Of a DNA stretch of 64,000 nt, positions 54,238-64,000 are shown one piece after another (the first letter of the stretch is position 1; each line of letters opens with the position of its first letter). A program made the position numbers and the translations under genes. The notes beneath the pieces are model-generated. The model did not search any database. It worked only from the letters and a program-made list of their open reading frames with translations, and had not been told where the DNA came from. The DNA lies in the NCBI GenBank assembly GCA_002730875.1, contig PCBI01000019.1, positions 248,001 to 312,000 on the forward strand. Direction: 5' to 3'. The DNA comes from Spirochaetaceae bacterium. GTDB taxonomy: Bacteria; Spirochaetota; Leptospiria; Leptospirales; Leptonemataceae.

Positions 54238-55484
54238 AGCTATTGCTACCTTCTTCCGCAAAGCTGGCAAGCCAAACCCGTGAGGCGGGCAGGAGCGGAA
54301 ATTCTTCCGTGGGATCCGCCTTTTCCGTGCATCAGCGTGAAAGCGCGCCCGCCGCCTTCGTCGCTCTGCGCCCGTCGGCTCTCGACATCCTGGTCGCTCT
54401 CGGACATCCTGTCCTCCGCGACACTGGGACTTCCTGTCCGGCGGCTTCGCCGACATTGGAACATCCTCGTTCGGCATCCACGGCGCCCGGGACACTTGTC
54501 CATCCGTGGACATCGAGTTGGCGGGTTCTCATCCGGAAAAGGTGGTTTGGCTTTGCCAAACTTCGGTAGAGCTGCCGCCCTGCGGTTGGCCCCCTCCAGT
54601 AGTGGGGGTTTTGTTCTGCGATTTCTGGTCGGTTCTTACCGGAGCTTTGTGTTGGGGGGGGGGAGACTGATTTATGGGGTGTATCGAAAAGCGAAGGCAC
54701 CAGGGCAGGGGAAGAGGACCCGTCTCCTCATTAGATTACGTTCGGCCGACTCCCGGGGGGCCCGCCGATTGAATGTCGTATCGAAAAGTGAGGCCAGGAT
54801 GGCCGAACGTCTGGAAGTCGAGCCAGGAAGGCTCGGTCCCTCTCGGGCCTCCTGCCCTTCGGGACACTTGTCCGTCCGTGGACTTCGCCTTCGAACTCGA
54901 TGCGAAACTCAATCCGATAGGGGGGGGAGAGGACCCCTTAGCGGTTCGGAGAGGGGGGGATGCTTCGCTGACTGCGTCAGCTCAGACCACTCGCTTTGCT
55001 CGTGGGCGAACCTGAAACAGGGGTAGCTTGCTTCGCAAGCATTTTAAGTTACTGCCGCCTTCCAGTTGGCGGGTTCTCATCCGGAACAAGTGGTTTGGCT
55101 TTGCCAAACTTCGGTAGAGCTGCCGCCCCGCGGTTGGCCCCCTCCAGTAGTGGGTGTTTTGTTCTGCGATTTCTGGTTGGTTCTTACCGGAGATTTTGTT
55201 GGGGGGGAGACTGATTTATGGGGTGTATCGAAAGGCGAAGCCACGAGGGCTGAGCGCCCGGAAGTCGAGCCAGGGAAGGCTCGGTCCCTCTCGGGCCTCC
55301 TGCCCTTCGGGACACTTGTCCGTCCCTGGACTTCGCCTTCGAACTCGATGCGAAACTCAATCCGATAGGGGGGGGAGAGGACCCCGCTAATGGGGATTTG
55401 CGAAAAGCGAAGGCAGGAAGCCTGAGCCTCGCAAATCTGAACAGGACGTTCAGCTTTGCGAGTCGCAATTCCCCCTTAGCGGTT
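54238..55484. repeat. non-coding direct-repeat array adjoining tRNA-Ser
   Basis: About 1.25 kb with no credible gene. Block A (54516-54699) recurs at 55064-55242 at high identity. Block B (54777-54937) recurs at 55225-55385. The 28-bp segment 54934-54961 recurs exactly at 55472-55499, where it contains the last 15 bases of tRNA-Ser plus 13 flanking bases. A third copy of part of block B (GGGACACTTGTCC) lies at 54489-54502. G-tracts of 10, 8, 7 and 7 bases, and hairpins such as GGTTTGGC-TTT-GCCAAAC, GCTTGC-TTC-GCAAGC and GATTTGCGA/TCGCAAATC, are spread through it. Unequal A copies include a 109-bp extra piece (54700-54808). Confidence 0.85.
54934..54961. repeat. copy 1 of 28-bp repeat carrying the tRNA-Ser 3' end
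   Basis: Identical to 55472-55499, including 15 bases of the acceptor and T-stem 3' side of tRNA-Ser. Looks like an attachment-site-type or duplication scar. Confidence 0.8.
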
Positions 55485-55499
55485 CGGAGAGGGGGGGAT
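55472..55499. repeat. copy 2 of 28-bp repeat, overlapping the tRNA-Ser 3' end
   Basis: Identical to 54934-54961. The first 13 bases lie beyond the tRNA, the rest inside its 3' end. Confidence 0.8.
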
Positions 55500-55569
55500 T
55501 CGAACCCCCGGTAGTGTTACCTACACTTGCTTTCCAAGCAAGCACCTTAAACCGCTCGGACACCTCTCC
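55485..55569 (-). tRNA. tRNA-Ser(GGA)
   Basis: 85 bases, minus strand. Acceptor 5' GGAGAGG pairs with 3' CCTCTCC and is followed by discriminator G; anticodon stem-loop CTTGC TTGGAAA GCAAG carries anticodon GGA (reads UCC/UCU). The variable arm is long (TGTAGGTAACACTA region), as in class II tRNAs, and the T-stem is GGGGG/CCCCC around TTCGAAT. The CCA is not encoded (AACC follows). Preceded by tadA upstream and adjoining the repeat array. Confidence 0.92.
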
Positions 55570-55715
55570 TTCTGCCATCCAACGATGGGACCGTTGGAAT
55601 CGACGGTCCATGCTTGAATGGAAGGCAGGCCAGTCAAGTGAAAAGGCCGAGTTTGCCGCATTCCGGCAAATACAGCATCGGAGAGCCATCGCCTCGGGGG
55701 TAGATTTTCAGGCAT

Positions 55716-56186
55716 TTAGGGATGTCTGGATTCTCGCTGCTTCTCGAAGAAACGGGTAAGCAGGGCGGAGGAACGGTTTTCATAATCTTCTAGAAGTCGC
55801 CAGGCTGGATGATGATTTATTTCGTCCTTCAAGTTCTCCAGGAGTGTGGAGAGTCCGGGCCAGCGAGTAGAGGGCGCCATAAAGGCCACCGCAGAGATCC
55901 GAGAATGCAAGATCAGTCCGCTGCACATGATACAGGGCTCTAGAGTGGAAATCAGAATAGCATCCGGGATTCTTTCTGATTTAAGGTGCTCACAGGCAGC
56001 CTGGATTGCCTTAAGCTCGGCATGCCAGGAAGGATCTACTTTTTCCAGAATCCGATTACGGCCTTCGCCAAGAATCTGGCCCCGGGAATCGCATACCACT
56101 GCGCCTATGGGCGTTTCGCCATGATCGAAGGCCTCGTGGGCCAGTTCCAGTGCTCTGATACAGGCGCGGTGCGGAGGGTGTAGCAT
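55716..56186 (-). CDS. tadA: tRNA-specific adenosine deaminase
   Basis: Converts A34 to inosine in tRNA-Arg(ACG). 156 residues: zinc/catalytic motif WHAELKAI (His, Glu) and PCIMCSG (Cys-x2-Cys); an N-terminal helix HRACIRALELAHEAF. Located 146 bases upstream of tRNA-Ser. Could be a related deaminase, but the length and motifs fit TadA. Confidence 0.88.
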   Translation of the reverse strand: MLHPPHRACIRALELAHEAFDHGETPIGAVVCDSRGQILGEGRNRILEKVDPSWHAELKAIQAACEHLKSERIPDAILISTLEPCIMCSGLILHSRISAVAFMAPSTRWPGLSTLLENLKDEINHHPAWRLLEDYENRSSALLTRFFEKQRESRHP

Positions 56187-56266
56187 TTATCAGAGTGGGG
56201 TGAGTATTAGGACAAGGGCGGATACGCTCCGAGATGGGGACCGTATCCGCTCCGGGGATATTTCTA

Positions 56267-57421
56267 TTAGAGCCCCAATCCTTTACCGGCGATGATTTCT
56301 CGCATGATCTCGGACGTTCCAGCATAAATGCTCTGAACCCTTGCGTCCAGGAAGGCCCGTGCGATAGGATACTCGGTCATGTATCCGTAGCCGCCAAAGA
56401 ACTGCAGGCATTCATCCACATGGCGCTTTAGCATTTCGGAGCAAAGTAGCTTAACCTGCGAGGCTTGAACGGTTACCTTTTCGCCCTTCATGAACTGAAT
56501 GATTACCTGGTCCAGCATTGCGCGAGCTGCCATCTGTTCCGTGTACATATCTGCCAGACGGAACTGGGTATTCTGGAATTTTCCGATGGGTTTACCAAAA
56601 GCCTTTCTGGTCTTTACGTAGTCTACGGTCATCTGCAAGACTGCTTCAGCTGAACGCTGGTTACTTATCGCCAGAACCAGACGTTCGGTAGCCAGTTCGC
56701 TCATCAAGTAACGGAACCCGTAGCCTTCTTTTCCGATCAGGTTTTCTTTTGGAACCTTGACATCGTTAAAAAACAGCTCCGCGGTATCCTGCGCGTGGAG
56801 TCCAATTTTCTCCAGTTTGCGACCTCTTTCAAAGCCTTCCATGCCCCTTTCAATTCCTAACAGGGAGACCCCGTTCTGGCCACGGGAAGCGTTGGTCTTT
56901 ACTACAGTGATTACCAGGTCGGAAAGATAACCGTTGGAGATAAATGTCTTGGAGCCGTTCACCAGATAGTGATCGCCTTTATCCACAGCGGTGGTCTGGA
57001 TTCCTGCCAGGTCGCTACCTGCATTTGGCTCCGTCATAGCCACAGCGAGGATTTTTGTTCCGTCCACCACGCCCGGCAGCCATCGTTTCTTTTGTTCCTC
57101 GTTTGCATGGTGCAGGATGTAAGGAGCGATTACGTCTGCGTGTAGACTTACGAAGAATCCGCTGGCGCCCACTCGGGCCAGTTCTTCAATTACGATTACG
57201 TTGTACAGAAAGTCCGCTTCTGCGGCTCCGTACTCCGCCGGGAAGTTCGGGCAGATCATTCCTAGCTGACCTGCCTCTGCCCAGATTTCTCTGGGAACGA
57301 TTTTGTCTTTCTCCCATTGTTCATGGTTGGGAGCGATTTTTTCATCTACGAAATCCCGGACCATGTCCCGGAAAGTATGATGATCATCTGTGTAGGGAAG
57401 TTGACTGGGTAAACCTTTCAT
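56267..57421 (-). CDS. acyl-CoA dehydrogenase
   Basis: FAD-dependent alpha-beta dehydrogenation of acyl-CoA. 384 residues from ATG 57421, which has AAGG at 8 bases; ATG 57436 would leave a 12-base leader. Visible: VAMTEPNAGSDLAGIQTTAV, KTFISNGYLSDLVITVVKT, QFFGGYGYMTEYPIARAF. The usual MCAD catalytic Glu in YEGT is Ala (IYAGTSEIM), while ATERLVLA carries the Glu at the isovaleryl/long-chain-type position. So isovaleryl-like or long-chain type (inference). Its promoter overlaps an 18-bp palindrome. Confidence 0.92.
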   Translation of the reverse strand: MKGLPSQLPYTDDHHTFRDMVRDFVDEKIAPNHEQWEKDKIVPREIWAEAGQLGMICPNFPAEYGAAEADFLYNVIVIEELARVGASGFFVSLHADVIAPYILHHANEEQKKRWLPGVVDGTKILAVAMTEPNAGSDLAGIQTTAVDKGDHYLVNGSKTFISNGYLSDLVITVVKTNASRGQNGVSLLGIERGMEGFERGRKLEKIGLHAQDTAELFFNDVKVPKENLIGKEGYGFRYLMSELATERLVLAISNQRSAEAVLQMTVDYVKTRKAFGKPIGKFQNTQFRLADMYTEQMAARAMLDQVIIQFMKGEKVTVQASQVKLLCSEMLKRHVDECLQFFGGYGYMTEYPIARAFLDARVQSIYAGTSEIMREIIAGKGLGL

Positions 57422-57454
57422 ATATGCCGCCTTCATACTGACACAAGGCCAGTG

Positions 57455-57484
57455 TATATACTGAGTGTTGACTCAAGAGTCAAC
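57455..57484 (-). promoter_or_regulatory. sigma-70-type promoter of the acyl-CoA dehydrogenase gene
   Basis: On the minus strand TTGACT (57483-57478) is followed after exactly 17 bases by TATATA (57460-57455). Predicted start near 57448 gives a leader of about 27 bases to ATG 57421. Confidence 0.8.
57467..57484. promoter_or_regulatory. 18-bp perfect palindrome covering the -35 box
   Basis: GTTGACTCAAGAGTCAAC is perfectly self-complementary and covers the -35 of the acyl-CoA dehydrogenase promoter. The size and shape match operators of TetR-type fatty-acid regulators, which would block RNA polymerase when bound. No such regulator gene is seen nearby. Confidence 0.7.
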
Positions 57485-57621
57485 TTTTGGGCCATGCAGG
57501 ATTCTGCCAAGAAATATACAATTCTGACATCAGGTCAGTTTCTCCTGGGGCATCGGTATTCCCAATGGCCGAAAATTGGAACGCTCATGTCGACACGGGG
57601 TCGGCATCCCGGGAGAAAAAA

Positions 57622-57786
57622 GCGAACCGAAAGCAAACCTGAGACGAGAAAGGAGCTAACCGGAAGCAAACCTGCGACGCGAAGGAAGCGAACCGAAAAC
57701 AAACCTGCGACGGGAAGGAAGCGAACAGAAAGAAAACATGCACGGAGAAAGGGAACAAGCGGCAAGCAAGCAGGGAGAAAAGAGGA
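57622..57786. repeat. 33-bp tandem repeat, about five degenerate copies
   Basis: Units begin at 57622, 57655, 57688, 57721 and 57754; consensus about GCGAACCGAAAGCAAACCTG plus 13 bases. The first four are clear, the last decays. The period is a multiple of three and the repeats stay open in one frame per strand, encoding a Lys/Arg/Thr-rich 11-residue repeat on plus or a Phe/Val/Leu-rich one on minus. No ribosome site supports translation. The rest of 57485-57795 holds nothing recognised. Confidence 0.8.
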
Positions 57787-57795
57787 ATGGCGGTT

Positions 57796-59382
57796 TCAAA
57801 ATTCGAACATGGTGCCGCTCAGAAAGCGACGAAAGACTTCGTACTTTCGGATACCGAAAATACGGTTACGGTTTTGTCGAATCCAGGAGTCCTGCTGCAG
57901 ATATCCTCCTCCTGGCTGTTCGGACCGACGCATTTCGACTCCCCGCGCATAGAGCGCTCGGAACTCTTTGCGAATCATTTCCAGGGTGCGGGAGTAGGTA
58001 AGGTAAGAGTCCACCTGCTCGCCGTTTATGGCGCGAAATCGTTCGGTCCACCATTCGATGAGAATCTTTTTGATCAAAACCTCGGGGTATTCCCGACGAA
58101 TCTGGCTTTGATCGTCGATGCGAAAGACATCGCCAATATTTCTTTGTCGCAAGGTGGTGGTGAGAATTCTGTAAACGACGTTTGGACCGCAATGATATAG
58201 AAATACGTCCGGATGAAGCAATCCGGGAAAGTCTGAAGTGATCAAAGCCCTGGTTTCTTCATTCAGGATTCGCTCAATTAGATCAATGTAGGCCTCCAGT
58301 TGCGTGGCGCCGGAGCCCTTCTTGAGCATTGCCGAAGATGGCGTCAGGCTGGAAGGCTGATCTTCCGGCTTTAGAACAACTAGAAAGGCCTCTTTGAATT
58401 CCTCCAGACCGTTTCGATAGTCCTGAACCGAGATTTCCAGACTGTAATCGTTGGAGCGATTCCAGTCCCGACTGCCCAGAATGGGCACTGCATACAGGCT
58501 GGCGCGATGGATTCTTCGTTCCCTGGTTTCGAGTATTATGCTGCGTGCGATGGAAATTGCAGCAGGCCCGGCTTCCTGCTCTTCTTCTTCCAGCTCCTCC
58601 GAGACTTCTTTTTCCTCGGGCCCCTCCGGTCGAGCCAGAGCTTCCAGGGTGTAATCTACATTACCATCATAGCCCAGATCGATTCGGTAGCCGCCGGTCA
58701 CAGAGTCCCTTTGCTCTCGATTCACCTGGATGTAGCGATACAGCGCCTGCAGGAAATTCTCGGTGCTACGAATTAACTTTTGGACCGGCTCCAGGTAATC
58801 GCCTTCCAGCCCACGGACCAGCCGCCTGGTTTCATGGATTACGGAAAACGTATCTACCAGTTTGTTTATGCCTCTCCAGATCTCGCGGGCCTTCTCGTTG
58901 AAGGTTTTGATCTTTTCATAGTAGCGCTTGAGCTTTACAAAGTTGATCTCGTTGGTTCCGTATTCCTCTTGAAAGAACTTACGGACCTGTCGTGTGGCTT
59001 CCCGGGTAAGCGTTTCATCGGCTGCCGTTTCTACATAGACACGGTATGCTTTTCGCAGAGCATCGGTGTTTGACTTTAGATCTTCGCCGTATTGCTCCAC
59101 CACGGCACGGGTACTGTCTTCGAGACCGGGGGCAAATAATCGCTCCAGGATTAGATTGGCCGTGGTGATGTGAGGCCGGAGCACCACCTCCACCGGCCGT
59201 AAGAATAGCTGCACATCCTCATCGGTCTTTGCTTCTGGAGGCGGTTCCAGGGTTCGTGTGGCGCTGGAAAGGAAAGCCGCATCTTCGGCTTTGGCCATGC
59301 TATCCATCTGAAATGGCTGGCTAAGAACGCGCTGAAGATCTTCATCGCTCTGTTTGGAGTCCTTTGGATTTGATTCCGCCAC
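57796..59382 (-). CDS. hypothetical protein, 528 aa
   Basis: No signal or membrane segment. Mostly helical, with coiled-coil-like regions (about 125-215 and 255-275, the latter very Glu-rich: GPEEKEVSEELEEEEQEAG). The C-terminal 200 residues are better conserved-looking (LLHPDVFLYHCGPNVVYRIL, RREYPEVLIKKILIEWWTE). I recognise no domain; I think it is a cytosolic protein of the lineage. The 33-bp repeat lies just after its stop. Confidence 0.75.
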   Translation of the reverse strand: MAESNPKDSKQSDEDLQRVLSQPFQMDSMAKAEDAAFLSSATRTLEPPPEAKTDEDVQLFLRPVEVVLRPHITTANLILERLFAPGLEDSTRAVVEQYGEDLKSNTDALRKAYRVYVETAADETLTREATRQVRKFFQEEYGTNEINFVKLKRYYEKIKTFNEKAREIWRGINKLVDTFSVIHETRRLVRGLEGDYLEPVQKLIRSTENFLQALYRYIQVNREQRDSVTGGYRIDLGYDGNVDYTLEALARPEGPEEKEVSEELEEEEQEAGPAAISIARSIILETRERRIHRASLYAVPILGSRDWNRSNDYSLEISVQDYRNGLEEFKEAFLVVLKPEDQPSSLTPSSAMLKKGSGATQLEAYIDLIERILNEETRALITSDFPGLLHPDVFLYHCGPNVVYRILTTTLRQRNIGDVFRIDDQSQIRREYPEVLIKKILIEWWTERFRAINGEQVDSYLTYSRTLEMIRKEFRALYARGVEMRRSEQPGGGYLQQDSWIRQNRNRIFGIRKYEVFRRFLSGTMFEF

Positions 59383-59416
59383 TGCTTTATTGTCGTAGCG
59401 GGCCTTATCCGGGGCA

Positions 59417-59446
59417 ACAAAAAAGCCCGGATTTCTCCGGGCTTTT
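59417..59446 (-). terminator. terminator of the ftsH transcript
   Basis: Read on minus: stem AAAAGCCCGGA/TCCGGGCTTTT, loop GAAA, then further T. 60 bases past the ftsH stop. Because the A-run and T-run are symmetrical it could also act on plus. Confidence 0.85.
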
Positions 59447-59506
59447 GCGACCGCTCAACGGCAGTCGGCCTTTCAGGCCGCTCTACAGTAGTCGCTTTTA
59501 GGCCGT

Positions 59507-61528
<2,022 letters not shown>

Positions 61529-61583
61529 AGATAGGCCTGTAAACTTGGTTCAGTATAGACAGCGCCCGGAGGACCGTCAATTT

Positions 61584-62147
61584 CTAAAGGCGGAATTTTT
61601 CCACCACCTCGTCGATATCGCCCTGGGTGATGGAGCGGATGGCGGCTTCGGCATCGTTGATGATGTTGATCAGTTGGACGTTTTCCAGGGGATCGAATTC
61701 CTGATTCACGTACTGTTCTCGCTTCTTCTTGCCAGCCCCTTTTCCAACAATGCCTACCCGTACCCGGATAAAGTTTGGGGATTTGAGAGCCACGGCCAGG
61801 TTGTCGATTCCAGGATGGCCGTGGTTGATGCCTCCCTGTTCTACCACAATCTTGCCCAGATCCAGAGCGAAGTCGTCCATGATGACAATGATGTCTTCGG
61901 GTTTGATTCGTAGAAAGGAGGCGATATACAACGCGGCTTCCCCGGCCAGTTCGGCGTAGGTTTGAGGCTTCAGAAGCACCACTTCTTCGCCTTCAAATTC
62001 GCCGCGACCGATCAGGGATTTCTTTTTCTTTGTGCGAATATCTATGTTGTTGTTATTGGCAATTACATCCAGAATCTTGAAGCCAATGTTTGACCTCCGA
62101 TTGATGAATTTTTCCCCGGGATTTCCCAGGCCAATAATCAATTTCAT
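61584..62147 (-). CDS. pth: peptidyl-tRNA hydrolase family protein with altered active site
   Basis: 187 residues, clearly of the Pth fold by GLGNPGEKF at the N-terminus, VLLKPQTYAELAGEA, IVIMDDFALDLGKI and GHPGIDNLA. Canonical Pth uses His20, Asn68, Asp93, His113 and Asn114 (E. coli numbers). Here the positions read Ser19 (in NRRSNIG; canonical TRHNxG), Glu66 (AEL; canonical MNL), Asp91, His111 and Pro112 (canonical Asn). So three of five are changed, with the general-base His among them. Located in the normal rplY-pth-ftsH block. Function as a Pth is therefore uncertain. Confidence 0.88.
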   Translation of the reverse strand: MKLIIGLGNPGEKFINRRSNIGFKILDVIANNNNIDIRTKKKKSLIGRGEFEGEEVVLLKPQTYAELAGEAALYIASFLRIKPEDIIVIMDDFALDLGKIVVEQGGINHGHPGIDNLAVALKSPNFIRVRVGIVGKGAGKKKREQYVNQEFDPLENVQLINIINDAEAAIRSITQGDIDEVVEKFRL

Positions 62148-62177
62148 AGACTACCCTCGAGCCAGAAGTGGGCCGAA

Positions 62178-62783
62178 TCAGGATTCGGCCGCTTCTTCAG
62201 TGGCCCCGCCTTGCTTGTCGGACATTACAGTCATTCTGGACTGAGCAATCTTACAGATGATAGGATTTCCTTTCATCATGACGTCCCAGTCCCCCGGAAT
62301 ATCCAGGTCCTTCAGATGGATTTGTCCGCCCACCTGCAGATTTGTAATGTCCACTTCGATCTTCTCTTTTAGAGATTCGGGCGGAGTGCGCACTCGCAGT
62401 TGTCTAATATAGTGCTCCAGAGCTCCGCCGGCTTTCACTCCACGGGCGAAACCTTTGGTTTCTACTGGCACGTTCACGCGAAGTGTTTGGCCAGGGTTGA
62501 TTCGGTACAGGTCGACGTGAAGAATTTCGCCGGAAACCGGGTGACGCTGGATTTCTTTGGCAAGTACCTTTACCACTCCTTCGCCTTCCATATCCAGCTG
62601 GATCTCGGAGCTCTGACGAAGACCGGATTGGAGCAATTTCTCAAAATCCTTGGCATCCAGTTCCAGGGCTTCGGATTTTCCGCTGCCGATCAGGTTTCCG
62701 GGTATTTTGCCGGCTACACGAGTTCTACGGGCTACGTTTTTGCCTCTTCCATCGCGTTTAGTGGCTGCAATCTTTCTTTCCAT
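62178..62783 (-). CDS. rplY: 50S ribosomal protein L25 (CTC form)
   Basis: 201 residues: L25 N-terminal 5S-rRNA-binding part (about 1-90) and the CTC C-terminal domain. IPGNLIGSGKSEAL, PVSGEILHVDLYRINPGQ and RVNVPVETKGFARGVKAGG fit. The usual neighbour of prs and pth. Confidence 0.95.
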   Translation of the reverse strand: MERKIAATKRDGRGKNVARRTRVAGKIPGNLIGSGKSEALELDAKDFEKLLQSGLRQSSEIQLDMEGEGVVKVLAKEIQRHPVSGEILHVDLYRINPGQTLRVNVPVETKGFARGVKAGGALEHYIRQLRVRTPPESLKEKIEVDITNLQVGGQIHLKDLDIPGDWDVMMKGNPIICKIAQSRMTVMSDKQGGATEEAAES

Positions 62784-62905
62784 TTTTTTACCTCAATTTC
62801 CTGGGCGATTCCAGATAATTCCTTTCTCTTTTCCTGCTGCATGCGGCCCCTCTCCCCGAGGTGTTCCCGATGGCCTGCACCGCCAGTATGTCTTACAAAT
62901 CAATA

Positions 62906-63844
62906 TTACAAGAACAGGGAGCTTACGGACTCCTCGTTATGGATTCGACGAATCGCTTCGCCCACCAGACCCGCTACCGAAAGCTGGGTAATCTTATCTA
63001 TCTTCTTTTCTTCGGGTAGCTGAATGCTATTCGTAAATATAACCTCATCGATGGCGCTTTCCCGCAATCTTTCCACCGCCGGGCCGGAAAGCACAGCGTG
63101 AGTGGCTGCCGCCATGACCGATGCGGCGCCGTTTTCTTTCAGAGCTGCGGCGGCCTTGGTAATGGTGCCGCCGGTATCGATCATGTCGTCGAAGAGGATG
63201 CAATTTCGATCCTTGACTTCGCCGATTACGTGCATTACTTCGCTTACATTGGCCCGGGGCCTTCGCTTATCGATAATGGCCAGACCTGCGCCAATCTGGC
63301 GGGCCAGGAATCGGGCCCGTTCTACCCCTCCGGAGTCCGGGGATACTACCACCGGGTCCTGAAGCTTCTTCTCGTTCAGATATCTCACAAATACCGGCGC
63401 CGCATAAAGATGATCCACGGGCACTTTGAAAAAGCCCTGAATCTGGTCGGCGTGTAGATCCATGGTAAGTAGCCTGTTGGGCCCCATGGATTCGATTAGG
63501 TCCGCAGCTACTCGAGCAGAAATGGGCACACGGGGCTCGCTTTTGCGGTCCTGCCGTCCGTAGCCGTAGTAGGGAATGACTGCAGTGATTCGTTTTGCGC
63601 TGGCGCGGCGGATGGCATCCAGCATGAGAAACAATTCCATCAGATGGTCGTTGGCGGGCTCGGAAGTGGGCTGAATAATGAATACGTCTCTACCACGAAT
63701 GTTCTCTTCGATCTTAACGGAGATTTCGCCGTCGGAGAACTTCTTAATAGTCGCTACGCTCAAACGGGTGCCCAGATACTCGGCGATTTCGCCGGCCAAC
63801 TTTGGGTTCGCGCTTCCTGAAAAAATTAGTAGTTCGTAGCTCAT
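62906..63844 (-). CDS. prs: ribose-phosphate pyrophosphokinase
   Basis: Makes PRPP. 312 residues from ATG 63844 ([17 protein letters not shown]), the family's normal length; a longer start at 63877 adds 11 residues and lies 3 bases after the upstream stop. [31 protein letters not shown] and [17 protein letters not shown] (PRPP loop) are all present. Confidence 0.96.
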   Translation of the reverse strand: MSYELLIFSGSANPKLAGEIAEYLGTRLSVATIKKFSDGEISVKIEENIRGRDVFIIQPTSEPANDHLMELFLMLDAIRRASAKRITAVIPYYGYGRQDRKSEPRVPISARVAADLIESMGPNRLLTMDLHADQIQGFFKVPVDHLYAAPVFVRYLNEKKLQDPVVVSPDSGGVERARFLARQIGAGLAIIDKRRPRANVSEVMHVIGEVKDRNCILFDDMIDTGGTITKAAAALKENGAASVMAAATHAVLSGPAVERLRESAIDEVIFTNSIQLPEEKKIDKITQLSVAGLVGEAIRRIHNEESVSSLFL

Positions 63845-63880
63845 ATCTCCCGCCCGGATGTCCTCTGGTTCCTGCATGGC

Positions 63881-64000
63881 TCAGGATCCGCTTACAGCTT
63901 GTTTCTCCGATTGAAATCGATTGTACCGCTCTTCCAGAATGGTCAGTTCATCCACCGTATTGGCTCCCAGGGTTTGTGCCGGGTCGTCCAGCACCAGAGT
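63881..64000 (-). CDS. 3' end of a GlmU-like NTP transferase gene, truncated by window edge
   Basis: The last 39 codons (TLVLDDPAQTLGANTVDELT then ILEERYNRF) match the end of a GlmU-type uridylyltransferase domain, in which D-P-x-E-x-x-G-x-N-T recurs. It ends at TGA 63881-63883, right before prs; glmU and prs are neighbours in many bacteria. Most of the gene is outside the window. Confidence 0.6.
   Translation of the reverse strand, partial: TLVLDDPAQTLGANTVDELTILEERYNRFQSEKQAVSGS

Noticed and set aside
54280-55390. Long ORFs on both strands across the repeat array, some sharing repeated peptides (for example VGGFSSG...LALPNFGRAAA)
   Set aside because: The two copies differ by changes spread over all codon positions and by indels that shift frame; no ribosome sites, and G-tracts and hairpins dominate. 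Treated as non-coding.
57452-57952. 166-codon plus-strand ORF with Lys/Arg-rich 11-residue repeats
   Set aside because: It comes from the 33-bp tandem repeat, runs over the end of the opposite-strand gene and has no ribosome site.

Overview
The window looks like the chromosome of a spirochaete of the order Leptospirales, probably a Leptonema- or Turneriella-like lineage rather than Leptospira itself. This is inference. It rests on a moderate GC content, a V-type ATPase operon in the order B-D-I-K, many permissive-lipobox lipoproteins, several cyclic-nucleotide-binding proteins, and the block glmU-like/prs/rplY/pth/ftsH. No rRNA operon, CRISPR array, phage or transposase is visible. The only RNA gene I can support is one tRNA-Ser(GGA).

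Layout. 1-4250 (+): 3' part of a V-ATPase operon (B partial, D, I, a possible 32-codon ORF, K). 4.5-6.5 kb (+): a bacterial Popeye-domain protein and a cytochrome c peroxidase lipoprotein. 18.2-6.7 kb (-): a long run of genes read leftward: GH1 beta-glucosidase with a histone-like tail, zinc-finger anti-sigma-like protein, purM, rlmN, a pabB-pabC fusion, a YitT membrane protein, a tandem class III cyclase resembling soluble adenylyl cyclase, a lipoprotein, a membrane protein and a double cNMP-binding protein. 18.3-27.9 kb: mostly cell-envelope genes (two Cys-rich secreted proteins, RNase D-like exonuclease, M14 carboxypeptidase plus lytic transglycosylase, a probable outer-membrane protein, YceI, a double-PA14 protein). 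28-34.3 kb (-): three consecutive TPM-domain genes and a planctomycete-style DUF1501/DUF1549 pair. 34.5-44.1 kb: small lipoprotein, YaeQ-like protein, a HadA/HadB-like dehydratase pair with queG, an LVIVD-repeat protein, a Crp/Fnr regulator, an FAD oxidoreductase, an aldo/keto reductase and an alkylglycerol-monooxygenase-like enzyme. 44.3-53.1 kb: two small divergent genes, an LtaS-like sulfatase-fold transferase, DUF302, a YceK-like lipoprotein, ilvA, a Rossmann protein, a frameshifted TPR gene and an FAH-family hydrolase. 53.1-55.6 kb is the least ordinary stretch: an NHL-repeat gene fragment, a lipoprotein, then about 1.2 kb of non-coding direct repeats, hairpins and G-tracts ending in the 3' end of tRNA-Ser. 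55.7-64 kb (-): tadA, an acyl-CoA dehydrogenase with a promoter overlapped by a perfect palindrome, a 33-bp tandem repeat, an unknown 528-aa protein, ftsH, a pth homologue lacking the catalytic His, rplY, prs and the end of a GlmU-like gene.

How it fits together. Three proteins that make or bind cyclic nucleotides lie within 6.5 kb (Popeye protein, double cNMP-binding protein, sAC-like cyclase), and a Crp-type regulator lies 28 kb further on; together they suggest a cAMP-centred sensory theme. Several conserved enzymes (PabBC, QueG, RlmN, GH1) carry low-complexity insertions or tails of 50-105 residues. The strongest oddities are the Pth with Ser/Glu/Pro at three catalytic positions, the tRNA-Ser-linked repeat array with a 28-bp perfect duplication of the tRNA 3' end, and the frameshifted TPR and truncated NHL remnants.
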